NCBI GenBank assembly: GCA_964646605.1
Contig: CAZYEX010000140.1
Coordinates: forward strand, 1 to 27,438
DNA length: 27,438 nucleotides
Origin: SBAX01 sp964646605
Lineage (GTDB): Bacteria > Planctomycetota > Phycisphaerae > UBA1845
Direction of reading: 5' to 3'
The first letter of the stretch is position 1; each line of letters starts with the position of its first letter. Under the pieces are notes generated by a model. That model was not told where the DNA came from. It saw only the letters and a program-made list of their open reading frames with translations, and searched no databases. This document shows, piece after piece, positions 7,574 to 16,264 of the stretch. The position numbers and the translations under genes were made by a program.

Positions 7574-7735
7574 ACCTTCCCATCCCTGGTATGCGCCGTC
7601 GCTTTTCTGCGCCGTGAATGGGGCACTCGTCCGGCTTTCCGCGCGGAGTCGAACGTGGGTCTGATAACCGCCTCGCTGTTGATCGGACGCAACGACTATC
7701 TGATACCGCGCCCCGTGGCTGCCGATGAGGAGCCA

Positions 7736-7756
7736 GGGCAACACGGCATGTTGCCC
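7736..7756 (+). promoter_or_regulatory. Perfect hairpin just upstream of the histidine-kinase start
   Basis: GGGCAACA pairs with TGTTGCCC (8 bp) around the loop CGGCA, ending 19 bases before the ATG at 7776. It could affect translation of the kinase or be an operator. The intergenic stretch 7574-7775 also has two similar blocks, TCTGATAACCGC (from 7660) and TCTGATACCGC (from 7699), and a weak promoter-like TTGATC (7679) - 17 bases - GATACC; none is convincing alone. Confidence 0.35.
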
Positions 7757-7775
7757 CGCGGCAACGCGAGCAACC

Positions 7776-8909
7776 ATGACCTCCACGTCTCGTACAGATT
7801 TCGCCTCACCGCGCACCCCGCCGCCCACACCCCTCGAGCTTGAATCCGTTCTGAACAGCCTCGAAACGGGCATCGTCATCGCAGACGAGACGGCGGGGGT
7901 GCGTTTCTGCAACACGCGGGCGATGCAATGGGTCGGTGCGCGCCTTGATCTTCCTACGTTGTTTGCCAAGGGACGGTTTCTCGGACCCTTCGCGGGCTGG
8001 GCCGCCGTTCTCCGGCGCGTTGTCGAGGAACGCCAGGAGGTTCGACTGGAATGGAGCCCGATCTCTCTCGAGAGTGACGCACCCACTTCATTGACGGTTC
8101 GCTGCCGTCCGCTTGCCGCCGATCACGCCTCGCCCGGCGGCGTGGTTCTACTCCTGGACGACTCGTCGGAAACGCGGAACCCTGGTGAGCCGCAGGACCT
8201 CTCACGGCGACTGGCGTCCTTGGGCAAGCTCGCCGCCCGCGTGGCCCACGAACTCAACAATCCCCTGGACGGGATTCTTCGCTACATCAACCTGGCCATC
8301 CGCGTGTCCGGCGACGCTCCGGAATCCAAGCTCAAAGCCTATTTGTCGGAGTCTCGCACCGGTCTCATGCGCATGGTGCAGATCATCGGCGACTTGTTGG
8401 AGTATTCGCGATCCACAGCCGGCGAATTCGACGACGTGACCATCCCCGAAGTGATCGAGCAAGCGGTCCGAACGCTGGCCTCGACCGCGGACGAGCGCAA
8501 GATCGTCATCGCCGTCGACTCCCAGTCGCGGCAAATGCCCACCGTTCGCGGCAACCGTCTCTATCAAGTCCTTTGCAACCTCATCCGCAACGCCATCCAC
8601 GCCATGCCCGACGGCGGACGATTGACCATCACCAGCGGCATCGTCGACGAGTACGCAGTGATTCGCGTCGAGGACACGGGAAGCGGGCTGACCCATCCGC
8701 CTGAAAAGCTCTTCGAGCCGTTTTTCACCACGAAACCACCGGGCGAGGGCACGGGGCTCGGACTGGCCATCTGCAAGGATTTCGTCGAGGAAATGGGCGG
8801 GACGATCAGCGGCGAAAACGCTCCCGGCGGTGGCGCCGTCTTCACCGTGCGGATACCGGTCGAGACCCGCGGTCCGCGCAATCCTTCGCCTCGAAAGGTT
8901 GATCCATGA
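7776..8909 (+). CDS. Soluble PAS-domain sensor histidine kinase
   Basis: 377 residues from the ATG at 7776; the frame is open to an ATG at 7725, but that would place a strong hairpin inside the coding region and add an unlikely segment. Residues about 20-130 form a PAS-like sensor domain. HisKA follows with the H box VAHELNNPLDGILRY (phospho-accepting H158). The ATP-binding domain has the N box LCNLIRNAIHA (N272), G1 VEDTGSGL, F box LFEPFFTTK and G2 GTGLGLAIC (325-333). No transmembrane segment or signal peptide is present, so the signal is probably cytoplasmic. The H box and domain order are like NtrB/AtoS-type kinases. Its stop overlaps the ATG of the following NtrC-type regulator (ATGA), making the two an almost certain cognate pair. 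Confidence 0.92.
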   Translation: MTSTSRTDFASPRTPPPTPLELESVLNSLETGIVIADETAGVRFCNTRAMQWVGARLDLPTLFAKGRFLGPFAGWAAVLRRVVEERQEVRLEWSPISLESDAPTSLTVRCRPLAADHASPGGVVLLLDDSSETRNPGEPQDLSRRLASLGKLAARVAHELNNPLDGILRYINLAIRVSGDAPESKLKAYLSESRTGLMRMVQIIGDLLEYSRSTAGEFDDVTIPEVIEQAVRTLASTADERKIVIAVDSQSRQMPTVRGNRLYQVLCNLIRNAIHAMPDGGRLTITSGIVDEYAVIRVEDTGSGLTHPPEKLFEPFFTTKPPGEGTGLGLAICKDFVEEMGGTISGENAPGGGAVFTVRIPVETRGPRNPSPRKVDP

Positions 8910-10312
8910 TCGTCCGAGACGAACCGTCGGCCCGCATCGTCGTCGTGGACGACGATCGCATCATCGTCGAGTCCCTGCGCGAGTTCCTGCGGCTGGAAGG
9001 CTATGAGGTCGAGGCCGCGGTTTGCTTCGCCGAGGCGGTTCGAGAGTTGGAGCGGGGCCTGGTGGACCTCGTCCTCGCCGACGTGAACATGCCCGGCGCC
9101 AACGGATTCGAACTCCTGCACGTGATCCGCAAGCGCTTCCCGGAAACGGTCGCGGTCATGATGACAGCCTATGGCACCATCGAAAGCGCCGTCGAGGCCA
9201 TCAAGATGGGGGCCTACGATTATCTCACCAAGCCCATCGTCGACGACGAACTCCGCGTGTGCGTGGAGCGGGCCCTCGCCCAACAAGCCATCCTCCGCGA
9301 GAACCGCATCCTCCGTCGGACCCTCGACCTTCGCTTCGGGCTGGAAAGCGTGATCGGTCACGATTACCGGATGCTCAAGGTCTTCGACCTGATCGAATCC
9401 GTCGCCCCCTCCAAGGTCACGGTGCTCATCCAAGGCCCGTCGGGCACCGGAAAATCGCTGATCGCCAAGGTCATCCACCAGCTCAGCGGGCGGGCGGACA
9501 AACCGTTTGTAGAGGTCAGTTGCGGGGCCATTCCCGAAACCCTTCTGGAAAGCGAATTATTCGGATACGCACGCGGTGCGTTCACCGGGGCCGTGGGCAA
9601 CAAACCCGGAAAGTTCAAGGTCGCCGACGGGGGAACCATTTTTCTGGATGAAATCTCCGCCGCCTCGCCCGCCTTGCAGGTCAAACTCCTTCGCTTCCTC
9701 CAATCCCACCAGTTCGAGCCCGTGGGCAGCAACAAGACCGAGACGGTCGACGCCCGAGTGGTTCTCGCCACCAACGTCGATCTGGAAGCCCAGACCCAAG
9801 CCGGCCGCTTCCGCGAGGACCTCTACTATCGCATCAACGTCGTGACCATCGACATGCCCGAACTCGCCGACCGCATCGGCGACGTGCCGCTCTTGGCCAA
9901 GCACTTCCTGAACCAGGCCTGCCTGGACCTCAACCGCCGGGTTTCTGATTTCGAGCCCGACGCGATGGACACGCTGCAACGCTACCGCTGGCCGGGAAAC
10001 GTCCGCGAGCTGGAGAACGTCGTCGGTCGGGCCGTCGTCTTGTGCAAGGGGCGGAGCATTTCGCTAAGGGACCTGCCCGCCAAGCTCATCGCCGCCGCCG
10101 AGTCTCAGCCTGTCCGAACCGCCTACCACCCCAAGACCCTCCGCGAAGCCCTCGAAGAACCCGAAAAACGCATCCTCGAAACCGCCCTACGGGCCAACAA
10201 CTGGAACCGCCAGCTCACCGCCGAGCAGCTCGGAATCAACCGCACCACGCTCTACAAGAAGATGAAACGCTACGGACTCGACGCAGAGCCCGTACCAAGC
10301 CCGACCTCGTAG
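8906..10312 (+). CDS. Sigma-54-dependent NtrC-family response regulator
   Basis: 468 residues. Receiver domain 10-125 with the acidic pocket D15-D17, phospho-acceptor D59, T87 and K109. AAA+ sigma-54 interaction domain about 148-385 with Walker A GPSGTGKS (177-184), the GAFTGA loop that touches sigma-54 (224-229) and Walker B GGTIFLDE (242-249). C-terminal Fis-type helix-turn-helix at about 430-457 (LTAEQLGINRTTLYKKMKRYGL). All motifs are intact, so it should activate sigma-54 promoters after phosphorylation by the kinase encoded just upstream. It overlaps that gene by four bases. Target genes are unknown; the next genes downstream in the same orientation start 240 bases later after a structured leader and are the obvious first candidates. 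Confidence 0.96.
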   Translation: MIVRDEPSARIVVVDDDRIIVESLREFLRLEGYEVEAAVCFAEAVRELERGLVDLVLADVNMPGANGFELLHVIRKRFPETVAVMMTAYGTIESAVEAIKMGAYDYLTKPIVDDELRVCVERALAQQAILRENRILRRTLDLRFGLESVIGHDYRMLKVFDLIESVAPSKVTVLIQGPSGTGKSLIAKVIHQLSGRADKPFVEVSCGAIPETLLESELFGYARGAFTGAVGNKPGKFKVADGGTIFLDEISAASPALQVKLLRFLQSHQFEPVGSNKTETVDARVVLATNVDLEAQTQAGRFREDLYYRINVVTIDMPELADRIGDVPLLAKHFLNQACLDLNRRVSDFEPDAMDTLQRYRWPGNVRELENVVGRAVVLCKGRSISLRDLPAKLIAAAESQPVRTAYHPKTLREALEEPEKRILETALRANNWNRQLTAEQLGINRTTLYKKMKRYGLDAEPVPSPTS

Positions 10313-10356
10313 CCGCCCATCCGTGCGGGTTGAGTCCGGCGGCGACTCCTGGACCG

Positions 10357-10373
10357 TTGGCGGCTACAACGCA
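10357..10373 (+). promoter_or_regulatory. Possible -24/-12 (sigma-54) promoter element
   Basis: TTGGCGGCTACAACGCA has GG (10359-10360) and GC (10371-10372) exactly ten bases apart, with the TTGGC half of the -24 consensus but a poor -12 half (ACGC instead of TTGC). It sits between the sigma-54 activator gene and the DUF58 cluster. GG-N10-GC alone is common by chance in GC-rich DNA, so this is only a candidate. Confidence 0.25.
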
Positions 10374-10433
10374 GTTGGGACTGCCCGATAACCGGCGGCA
10401 TCGTGCGGATTCCTCCTCCACAGCAGGATTGCC

Positions 10434-10528
10434 CGCCAAGCCGATAACCCTTGGCGTGCCCTAGAATGTATGGGAGGGTTGGGGAATGGCCCGGAGCCGA
10501 GGGCGGCTCCTCGCGGGAGTTGCCCGCG
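10434..10528 (+). promoter_or_regulatory. Three consecutive hairpins in the leader of the DUF58 cluster
   Basis: Hairpin 1: CGCCAAG (10434-10440) with CTTGGCG (10450-10456), nine-base loop. Hairpin 2: GGAGCCG (10493-10499) with CGGCTCC (10504-10510), loop AGGG. Hairpin 3: CGCGGG (10512-10517) with CCCGCG (10523-10528), loop AGTTG. Hairpins 2 and 3 are separated by one base and end 24 bases before the GTG start at 10553. There are no T-runs. The first may end the two-component transcript; the last two may control entry into the cluster. No known riboswitch fold is recognised. Confidence 0.4.
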
Positions 10529-10552
10529 CGCGGTACCTGAGAGTGCGTAACG

Positions 10553-11491
10553 GTGTCCGAGCACGACTATCGAAAATTCCTCGATCCCAAAGTGCTGAGC
10601 AAGATCAGCGGGCTCGAGCTCCGCGCTCGCCTGATGATCGAGGGGTTCCTCAGCGGGATTCATCACAGTCCGCAGCGCGGACTCTCCGTGGAGTTCGCCG
10701 ACCATCGCGTCTACGCCCAGGGAGATGACCTTAGGCACATCGACTGGAAAGTCTTCGGACGAACGGACAAATACTACATCAAGGAGTATGAGCAGGAGAC
10801 CAACCTCAACCTTATGCTCGTGGTGGACTGCAGCGAATCCATGAACTACCGGTCGGACGAGGAGCTGATGACCAAGCATGAGTATGCCACGTCGATCGCC
10901 GCGGCCCTCGCCTACCTGACCCTGCAACAACAAGACGCCGTCGGTCTGACACTTTTCGACGAACACCTGACCCATTTCATTCGTCCCTCGAACAACGCCC
11001 ACCATTGGAGGGTCCTCGTGCATGAACTCGCGGGCCGCACCGGGCGGGCCAAGACCTCCCTCGCCCGCGTGCTCAGCGAACTTGCCGAGCGTTTGCACCG
11101 CCGGGTGCTGATCCTGCTGATCTCCGATCTGCTCGATGCCCCCGAGGCCATCCTCAAGGGTCTCAAACTCCTGCGCTACCGTCGGCACGAGATCATCGTT
11201 TGGCACGTGTGGGACCCCGCGGAACTGAATCTGCCGTTCTCCGGTCCGACCATGTTCGACGGTTTGGAGGCGAGCGGGCGGCTGCTCACCGACCCGCGGG
11301 CGCTTCGCGCGAGGTATCTCGAGGAGGTCGAGCGGCTCCAGTCGCAGCTTCGCACGGGCTGCGGGCACATGATGATCGACTACACGGTTTTTCACACCGC
11401 CATGGCCCTGGACGCCGCCCTCAGCGGCTATTTGGCGACGCGCAGCGCACGTCTGCGCCAACGTTCGTCGCGCGTGCTGGGCGGGGGATAG
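10553..11491 (+). CDS. DUF58 protein with von Willebrand A-like fold
   Basis: 312 residues, normal for DUF58. The DUF58 signature is seen as G-x-H-x-S-P-Q-R-G (residues about 36-43) and YAQGDDLRHIDWKVFGRTDKYYIKEY (about 54-80). A vWA-like MIDAS metal site follows: DCSES (D92, S94, S96), a Thr in GRAKTSLA and an Asp in LLISDLLDA. No membrane segment, so cytoplasmic. In MoxR-type clusters the DUF58 protein is encoded just after the MoxR ATPase and is thought to act with it as a chaperone-like unit on membrane vWA proteins. Here no MoxR gene precedes it. The start is GTG with TGAGAG about ten bases upstream; the only in-frame ATGs come after the conserved region begins. It begins a run of seven tightly spaced genes. 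Confidence 0.93.
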   Translation: MSEHDYRKFLDPKVLSKISGLELRARLMIEGFLSGIHHSPQRGLSVEFADHRVYAQGDDLRHIDWKVFGRTDKYYIKEYEQETNLNLMLVVDCSESMNYRSDEELMTKHEYATSIAAALAYLTLQQQDAVGLTLFDEHLTHFIRPSNNAHHWRVLVHELAGRTGRAKTSLARVLSELAERLHRRVLILLISDLLDAPEAILKGLKLLRYRRHEIIVWHVWDPAELNLPFSGPTMFDGLEASGRLLTDPRALRARYLEEVERLQSQLRTGCGHMMIDYTVFHTAMALDAALSGYLATRSARLRQRSSRVLGGG

Positions 11492-11498
11492 AGGCGTG

Positions 11499-13760
11499 AT
11501 GGTCCTGTCCGCATCCGTGGTTCCCTTCGTCCACCCCTCGTTGGCCGCACTGGCCGTCGCCGCCGGACTCATTCCCGTCCTCATCCATTTGCTCAACCGG
11601 CGACGCTTTCGACGCGTGCCTTGGGCGGCGATGTCGCTGCTCTTGGCCGCCAACCGCCGAAGCACGCGGCGCATGCGCTTGGAACACTGGCTCTTGATGC
11701 TTGCGCGCATCGGAGTCATGTTGCTTCTGGGGCTTGCGATCGCTCGTCCGTATGTTCCGGCGACGGCGCTGATTCCCTCCACCACTTCCCGCGTTCACCG
11801 CGTCGTGGTGATCGACAATTCGCTCTCCATGAGCGCACGGGGCAGTGACGGCCGGACCGGTTTCGCGGCGGCGCAGGACTGTGCTTCCCATTTGGTCGGT
11901 TCCTTTCCACCTTCCGACGCCGTCAGCCTCGTGACCATGGCCGCTCCGGCCCACGCCGTCATCGCCCACGAGGCCTTCGATCGCCGTTTCGTCCGCGAGA
12001 GCCTCCTGACCATCGAGCCGACGCACCGCGCCACCGATCCCCTAGTCGCTCTGTCGATGGCCGCGGACATCGTCCGAGAGTCCCACGCCGCCCTCGGAAA
12101 TCGCATCGTCTACGTCCTTTCCGATTTCGCGCGGCGAGAATGGGAGTCCGCCTCGACGGAAATTCCCAGCGAAGCGGTCCGCGCCGCGCGGCAGCTCGCC
12201 GACGCCCTCACCGATCCTTCCGTGGACTTGAATTTCGTCGTCGTGGACGTGGGACGGCGCGAGAACGTCGCCGTCACGCGTTTGGAGCCGGAATCGCCCC
12301 TCGTGGGCCTCAACGTCCCCACGCGAATCGTGACCGAGGTCACGAATTTCGCATCGACCCCGGCCCGAAACGTGTCGCTGCAAGTTCGTCGTGACGGACT
12401 CATCGTGCGCCGCGAGCAGCTTGCCCGACTCGAACCCGGCGCCTCCGCGGTTTCCATTGTGACCACGGAGCTGACCAGCGAAGGCACCCACGCCATTGAA
12501 GCGCGGATCACTGCGCCCGGCGATGCATTGGAGACCGATGACGCCCGATATTACTCCGTGGAGGTCCGCGAGCAGCGCCCGCTGCTGTTGGTCGATGGTC
12601 GTCCGGGGCTTAGGCTTTTGGAAGGTCAAGCGGGCTTCCTGGCTACGGCTCTCGCCCCGGACGGGCACGCCGTGACCGACGATCGCACCTCGGCGAGCGC
12701 CGGGCGAACCCGCCCCGTCAACCTCTTCGCCCCCAAGGTGGTCAGCGAACCGGAGTTCGATGCCGAGCTGTTGACCGAATACGACGCCGTCGCCCTGTGC
12801 AACGTCGCCCGCATCAGTCCCACGCAGTGGACCCGGTTGCAACGCTTCGTGTCCGCCGGCGGAGGTCTGCTCGTGGTCCTCGGCGATCTGGTGAGCGCCG
12901 ATCAATACAACCGATTGGGTCTTGCGGAGGGCGTCGGTCTCCTCCCCGCGAAGATCGGCCGTGCCGGGCAACCCGGGGCCCATCCCCACGACACGCTGGG
13001 ATTCAAGCTGGACGGCGGAACGCACCCTGTCGTCGCCGAATTCGCAGGCCACCCCAGCGGAGGCTTCTTTCTCGCCCGGGTCGAACGCTATCTTTCCGTG
13101 GAACCCGACCTCCGCCGCGCCGAGGTCGTATTGCGCTATACCAACGACGAGCCGGCGTTGGTCGCTTCCACGTTCGGTAAGGGCCGCGTATTGCTGTGGA
13201 CCACCTCCGCCAACCTGGACTGGAACAACCTCCCCGCCAAGGGCGATTTCGTCGCCTTGATGCACAACATGGCCGGCTTCCTGGTGCCTCGACGCGGGGA
13301 ACATCGAAACATCGTCGTCGGACAAACTCTCCTGGAACCGTTAACGCCCGCAGAAAGCGCCTCCACCTTGCGGGTCAGCGCCGACGACGGGTCCAGCTTC
13401 GAACCATCGCTCGCCGCCCACGAGGACGGCCTGGCGATGTCCGTCGGTCCGATGGACCGCGCCCAGTTCTTGACCCTGAACATCGGCTCGAAGGGACGAC
13501 TCGCCGCCGTCAACGTCGACCCGGCGGAGTCGGACCTTTCGTCCATGGAAGTCAATCGACTGGCGACGGTCATCGACCGTCCGGCACGCATTCTGACCGA
13601 CCGCGCCGTCCGCGAGGCTCAACCCGCGGCCGCGAAGTCGACCGAACTGGCCTCCGTGGTTCTCTACATCGTACTCGCCTTGCTGTTGGGCGAAATGTGG
13701 ATGGGGATGCGTTTCGGCTCCGGGCAGGATGAAGCAACGGAGCGCCAAGCCGCGGCCTGA
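11499..13760 (+). CDS. BatA-like membrane protein with vWA and amidotransferase-like domains
   Basis: 753 residues. The start is taken at the ATG 11499, seven bases after the DUF58 stop; an adjacent GTG at 11496 would add one residue. The N-terminal BatA domain (TIGR02226-like) has the membrane segment GLIPVLIHLLNRRRFRRVPW with its basic end, then a second membrane segment (about 65-85). A vWA domain follows with MIDAS DNSLS (D106, S108, S110) and VLSDFARRE. A CARDB-like beta domain lies at about 250-355, and a class I glutamine-amidotransferase-like fold at about 358-490 (LLLVDGRPG to GGGLLVVLGDLV) lacks the catalytic Cys nucleophile elbow. A last membrane helix is near the C-terminus (about 725-745). 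Most of the protein probably lies outside the cytoplasmic membrane, on a metal-dependent adhesion-type interface. BatA was first linked to aerotolerance in Bacteroides, but the biochemical role remains unclear. Confidence 0.92.
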   Translation: MVLSASVVPFVHPSLAALAVAAGLIPVLIHLLNRRRFRRVPWAAMSLLLAANRRSTRRMRLEHWLLMLARIGVMLLLGLAIARPYVPATALIPSTTSRVHRVVVIDNSLSMSARGSDGRTGFAAAQDCASHLVGSFPPSDAVSLVTMAAPAHAVIAHEAFDRRFVRESLLTIEPTHRATDPLVALSMAADIVRESHAALGNRIVYVLSDFARREWESASTEIPSEAVRAARQLADALTDPSVDLNFVVVDVGRRENVAVTRLEPESPLVGLNVPTRIVTEVTNFASTPARNVSLQVRRDGLIVRREQLARLEPGASAVSIVTTELTSEGTHAIEARITAPGDALETDDARYYSVEVREQRPLLLVDGRPGLRLLEGQAGFLATALAPDGHAVTDDRTSASAGRTRPVNLFAPKVVSEPEFDAELLTEYDAVALCNVARISPTQWTRLQRFVSAGGGLLVVLGDLVSADQYNRLGLAEGVGLLPAKIGRAGQPGAHPHDTLGFKLDGGTHPVVAEFAGHPSGGFFLARVERYLSVEPDLRRAEVVLRYTNDEPALVASTFGKGRVLLWTTSANLDWNNLPAKGDFVALMHNMAGFLVPRRGEHRNIVVGQTLLEPLTPAESASTLRVSADDGSSFEPSLAAHEDGLAMSVGPMDRAQFLTLNIGSKGRLAAVNVDPAESDLSSMEVNRLATVIDRPARILTDRAVREAQPAAAKSTELASVVLYIVLALLLGEMWMGMRFGSGQDEATERQAAA

Positions 13761-13794
13761 CGTCCCCGGCGGACGTCGCCGACGAGAATCGAAC

Positions 13795-16212
13795 GTGTTG
13801 CGACTCATCGAGTGGCTTTTGGACTTGCAGAACATCCGCCTGGGGCGAGATGCGCCGTTGCTACTGCGCTGGGAGCGGTCGATACCGGCCTGGGCCCTGT
13901 TCGCCGGCGCGCTCCTGGTCCTCGCCTGGATTGTATGGGTGTATCGCCGCGAGCGGACGACGACGGCCCGGCGACTGTGCTTGGCCGCTCTTCGTGGGGG
14001 TGTCATCGCCCTCGTGGCCGCCGTGCTTTGCCGACCCTCCCTGGTGCTGCAACGAAACCGTATCGAAACCTCGCACATCGCCCTTCTAGTGGATACGTCT
14101 CAGAGCATGGCAGCGCGGGAGCGCGAACCTGACGCAGATACCCCGCCGGATTCAAACCTCACGACGCCCATGCAGCCGGTTCCCCTGGCGACCCTCCCCT
14201 CGCGCCTCGAGCGTATTCAGAAAGGTATGCTCGACGATGACGCCGCCGCACTGCGAAAGCTCCTGCTGCACAACGGCGTGCAACTCTATGCCTTCTCCGC
14301 CTCCGTGGAGCCCGTCGGCGCCGCCGGCGGATCCCAGTCGCTCGGCACGCTCGTCCAGGCCGTGAACGACCTGCGCGCCGAGGGCGTCTCGACCGACCTC
14401 GCCCGAGCCGTCCAGCAGGTCATCGAGAAGACCCAGGGCCGACGACTAGCCGCCATCGTGCTGGCCAGCGACGGTCGAGCCACCCAACCCGGCAACCTCA
14501 AGGACGCCCTGGACCTCGCCGCGGGTCGCCAAGTCCCCATCTACCCTCTTCGCGTCGGTTCGCCGGAGCCGATTCGAGACTTGGAAGTCGGACCCCTCAG
14601 CGCCCAGGACGGCGTGTTCGTCAACGATATCCTGGCCATTGAGGCCCAGCTCACCTCGCGCGGACTCACCGAGCCGACCTCGGTGCGCGTGGATCTCCTG
14701 GACGACCGTAACGGGGGCCTGGTCGCCACCGAGAACGTAGTCCTGGACCCCACCACCGGCAGTACACGAGTCGAGCTACGCACCAAAGCTGCCCGCGGCG
14801 GCGTCGCCCGCTATCGCGTCGAGGCGCGGGCCCTCCCCGGCGAGCAGAACGTCGAGAACAACGTCGACCGAATCGACGCCACCGTGCTCGAAGGCGGACT
14901 GCGAGTTTTGTTCGTCGAGGGCTATCCGCGCTATGAATATCGCTATCTGAAAAACGCCCTGCTCCGCGAGGCGACCATCCAAGTCAGCGCCCTGTTGCTC
15001 GAGGCCGACGAGCAGTTCATCCAAGAGGGCGCCGAGCCCATCCGCCGTTTCCCCGACACGCCGGAAGAACTCGGCCGTTTCGACGTCGTCCTCTTCGGGG
15101 ACGTCGATCCGCGAAGCGGATGGCTCACCGCCGCGCAAATGAACATGCTTCTCGATTTCGTGGGCAACGAGGGCGGCGGATTTGGACTGATCGCCGGCGA
15201 ACGCGGAGCGCCGCACCGCTTCCGAGGCACCCCCCTGGAACGGCTGATTCCCGTCAGCGTGGATCCGGGGTTCGTGGGGCGTTACGACGCCCCGCTCACC
15301 GGCGGGTTCCAGCCGCGCCTCACCGCCGACGGACGACGAAGCCGCGTCCTACGCTTTGCCGCCGACCGCGAGACCAACGCCGCCCTGTTCGAGACGCTCC
15401 CCGAATGGTACTGGTTCGCCCGAACCCTGGGACCCAAACCCGGCGCCTCCGTCCTGCTCGAACATCCAACGGCGCGAACCGCGACCGGTCCCATGCCCCT
15501 GACGGTCACCGGGCGATACGGCGCCGGAAGACTCTTCTTTCAGGCGAGCGACGAAAGCTGGCGCTGGCGGCGGCACACCGGCGAGCTGCTCCATGACAGC
15601 TATTGGGTGCACGTCGCCCGCGAGCTGATGCGCGATCGGCGCGGTGCCTCCGACCGAAGGTATATCCTGAGAACCGACCGTCGCACCTACGCCTACGGCG
15701 GCGCCGTGCGGGCCCAGATCGAAGTCCTCGATCCGCAGTTGCTCAACCAACATCCCGAGCAGATCGAGTTGACCCTCAGCGAGCGCGCGGGTTCCGGCGC
15801 CGAGCCCGCCGTGGCCCGCTTCGACGCGGCGCGGATCAGCCCGCAGTCCAACATCTTCGAAGCCGCCTATGTCCCCCCCCGACCCGGCGGATACGCGGTC
15901 GAAGCCTCCGGCGTCGCACGGGTAAGCACCGAACACGCCACCTCCGTGTTGATTCGCGTGGACCGTCCCGACCTCGAAGGTCGTCGCCCGGAAGCCGACC
16001 ACGAAACGCTCGAACGCATCGCCGCCGCCACGGGGGGCCGCGTCCTGGAACTCGACCAACTTGCCGAGGGTTTCGCCGCCATCCGCGATCGTAGCGTGCA
16101 GATTCCCGATGATCTGGTGGAGCCCTTGTGGGATTCCAAACTGGTTTTGGCGATTTTCGCGCTTATGATCTCATTGGAATGGGGGTTGCGAAAGGCCTTC
16201 GGCCTGGTGTAG
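13795..16212 (+). CDS. Membrane vWA protein with degenerate glutamine-amidotransferase-like domain
   Basis: 805 residues from the GTG at 13795. An ATG at 13729 in the same frame would overlap the previous gene by 32 bases and add a basic, low-complexity 22-residue leader, so the GTG, which gives the family-like beginning (M/V)LRLIEWLLDL, is preferred. Membrane helices at 33-50 and about 62-82; vWA domain with MIDAS DTSQS (D100, S102, S104), Thr in VSTDLARA and Asp in LASDGRAT; beta domain at about 255-360; GATase1-like fold at about 365-480 (LRVLFVEGYPRYEYRYLKN, GFGLIAGERGAP) without a catalytic Cys; extracytoplasmic beta region; C-terminal membrane helix in the last 25 residues. It parallels the preceding BatA-like protein in architecture and is probably its partner in the same membrane complex. 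Confidence 0.9.
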   Translation: MLRLIEWLLDLQNIRLGRDAPLLLRWERSIPAWALFAGALLVLAWIVWVYRRERTTTARRLCLAALRGGVIALVAAVLCRPSLVLQRNRIETSHIALLVDTSQSMAAREREPDADTPPDSNLTTPMQPVPLATLPSRLERIQKGMLDDDAAALRKLLLHNGVQLYAFSASVEPVGAAGGSQSLGTLVQAVNDLRAEGVSTDLARAVQQVIEKTQGRRLAAIVLASDGRATQPGNLKDALDLAAGRQVPIYPLRVGSPEPIRDLEVGPLSAQDGVFVNDILAIEAQLTSRGLTEPTSVRVDLLDDRNGGLVATENVVLDPTTGSTRVELRTKAARGGVARYRVEARALPGEQNVENNVDRIDATVLEGGLRVLFVEGYPRYEYRYLKNALLREATIQVSALLLEADEQFIQEGAEPIRRFPDTPEELGRFDVVLFGDVDPRSGWLTAAQMNMLLDFVGNEGGGFGLIAGERGAPHRFRGTPLERLIPVSVDPGFVGRYDAPLTGGFQPRLTADGRRSRVLRFAADRETNAALFETLPEWYWFARTLGPKPGASVLLEHPTARTATGPMPLTVTGRYGAGRLFFQASDESWRWRRHTGELLHDSYWVHVARELMRDRRGASDRRYILRTDRRTYAYGGAVRAQIEVLDPQLLNQHPEQIELTLSERAGSGAEPAVARFDAARISPQSNIFEAAYVPPRPGGYAVEASGVARVSTEHATSVLIRVDRPDLEGRRPEADHETLERIAAATGGRVLELDQLAEGFAAIRDRSVQIPDDLVEPLWDSKLVLAIFALMISLEWGLRKAFGLV

Positions 16213-16264
16213 CCCCCTGGGGAGTGCGGGGCGGAAGTAGACGACCGGCCCGCTGACGGATCCG

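Noticed and set aside
7725..7775. Earlier ATG start for the histidine kinase
   Set aside because: The extra 17 residues are unlike the rest, and the segment contains a perfect hairpin better explained as a leader element.
8906..10312. The AAA+ protein upstream of DUF58 as the missing MoxR ATPase
   Set aside because: It has a receiver domain, the GAFTGA loop and a Fis-type helix-turn-helix, so it is an NtrC-type regulator and not MoxR.
10364..11785. 473-residue minus-strand open frame over the DUF58 gene
   Set aside because: It lacks any family features, while the plus frame contains the DUF58 signature and a MIDAS motif.
12042..13325. 427-residue minus-strand open frame inside the BatA-like gene
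   Set aside because: The opposite frame has clear BatA, vWA and amidotransferase-like domains; this one has none.
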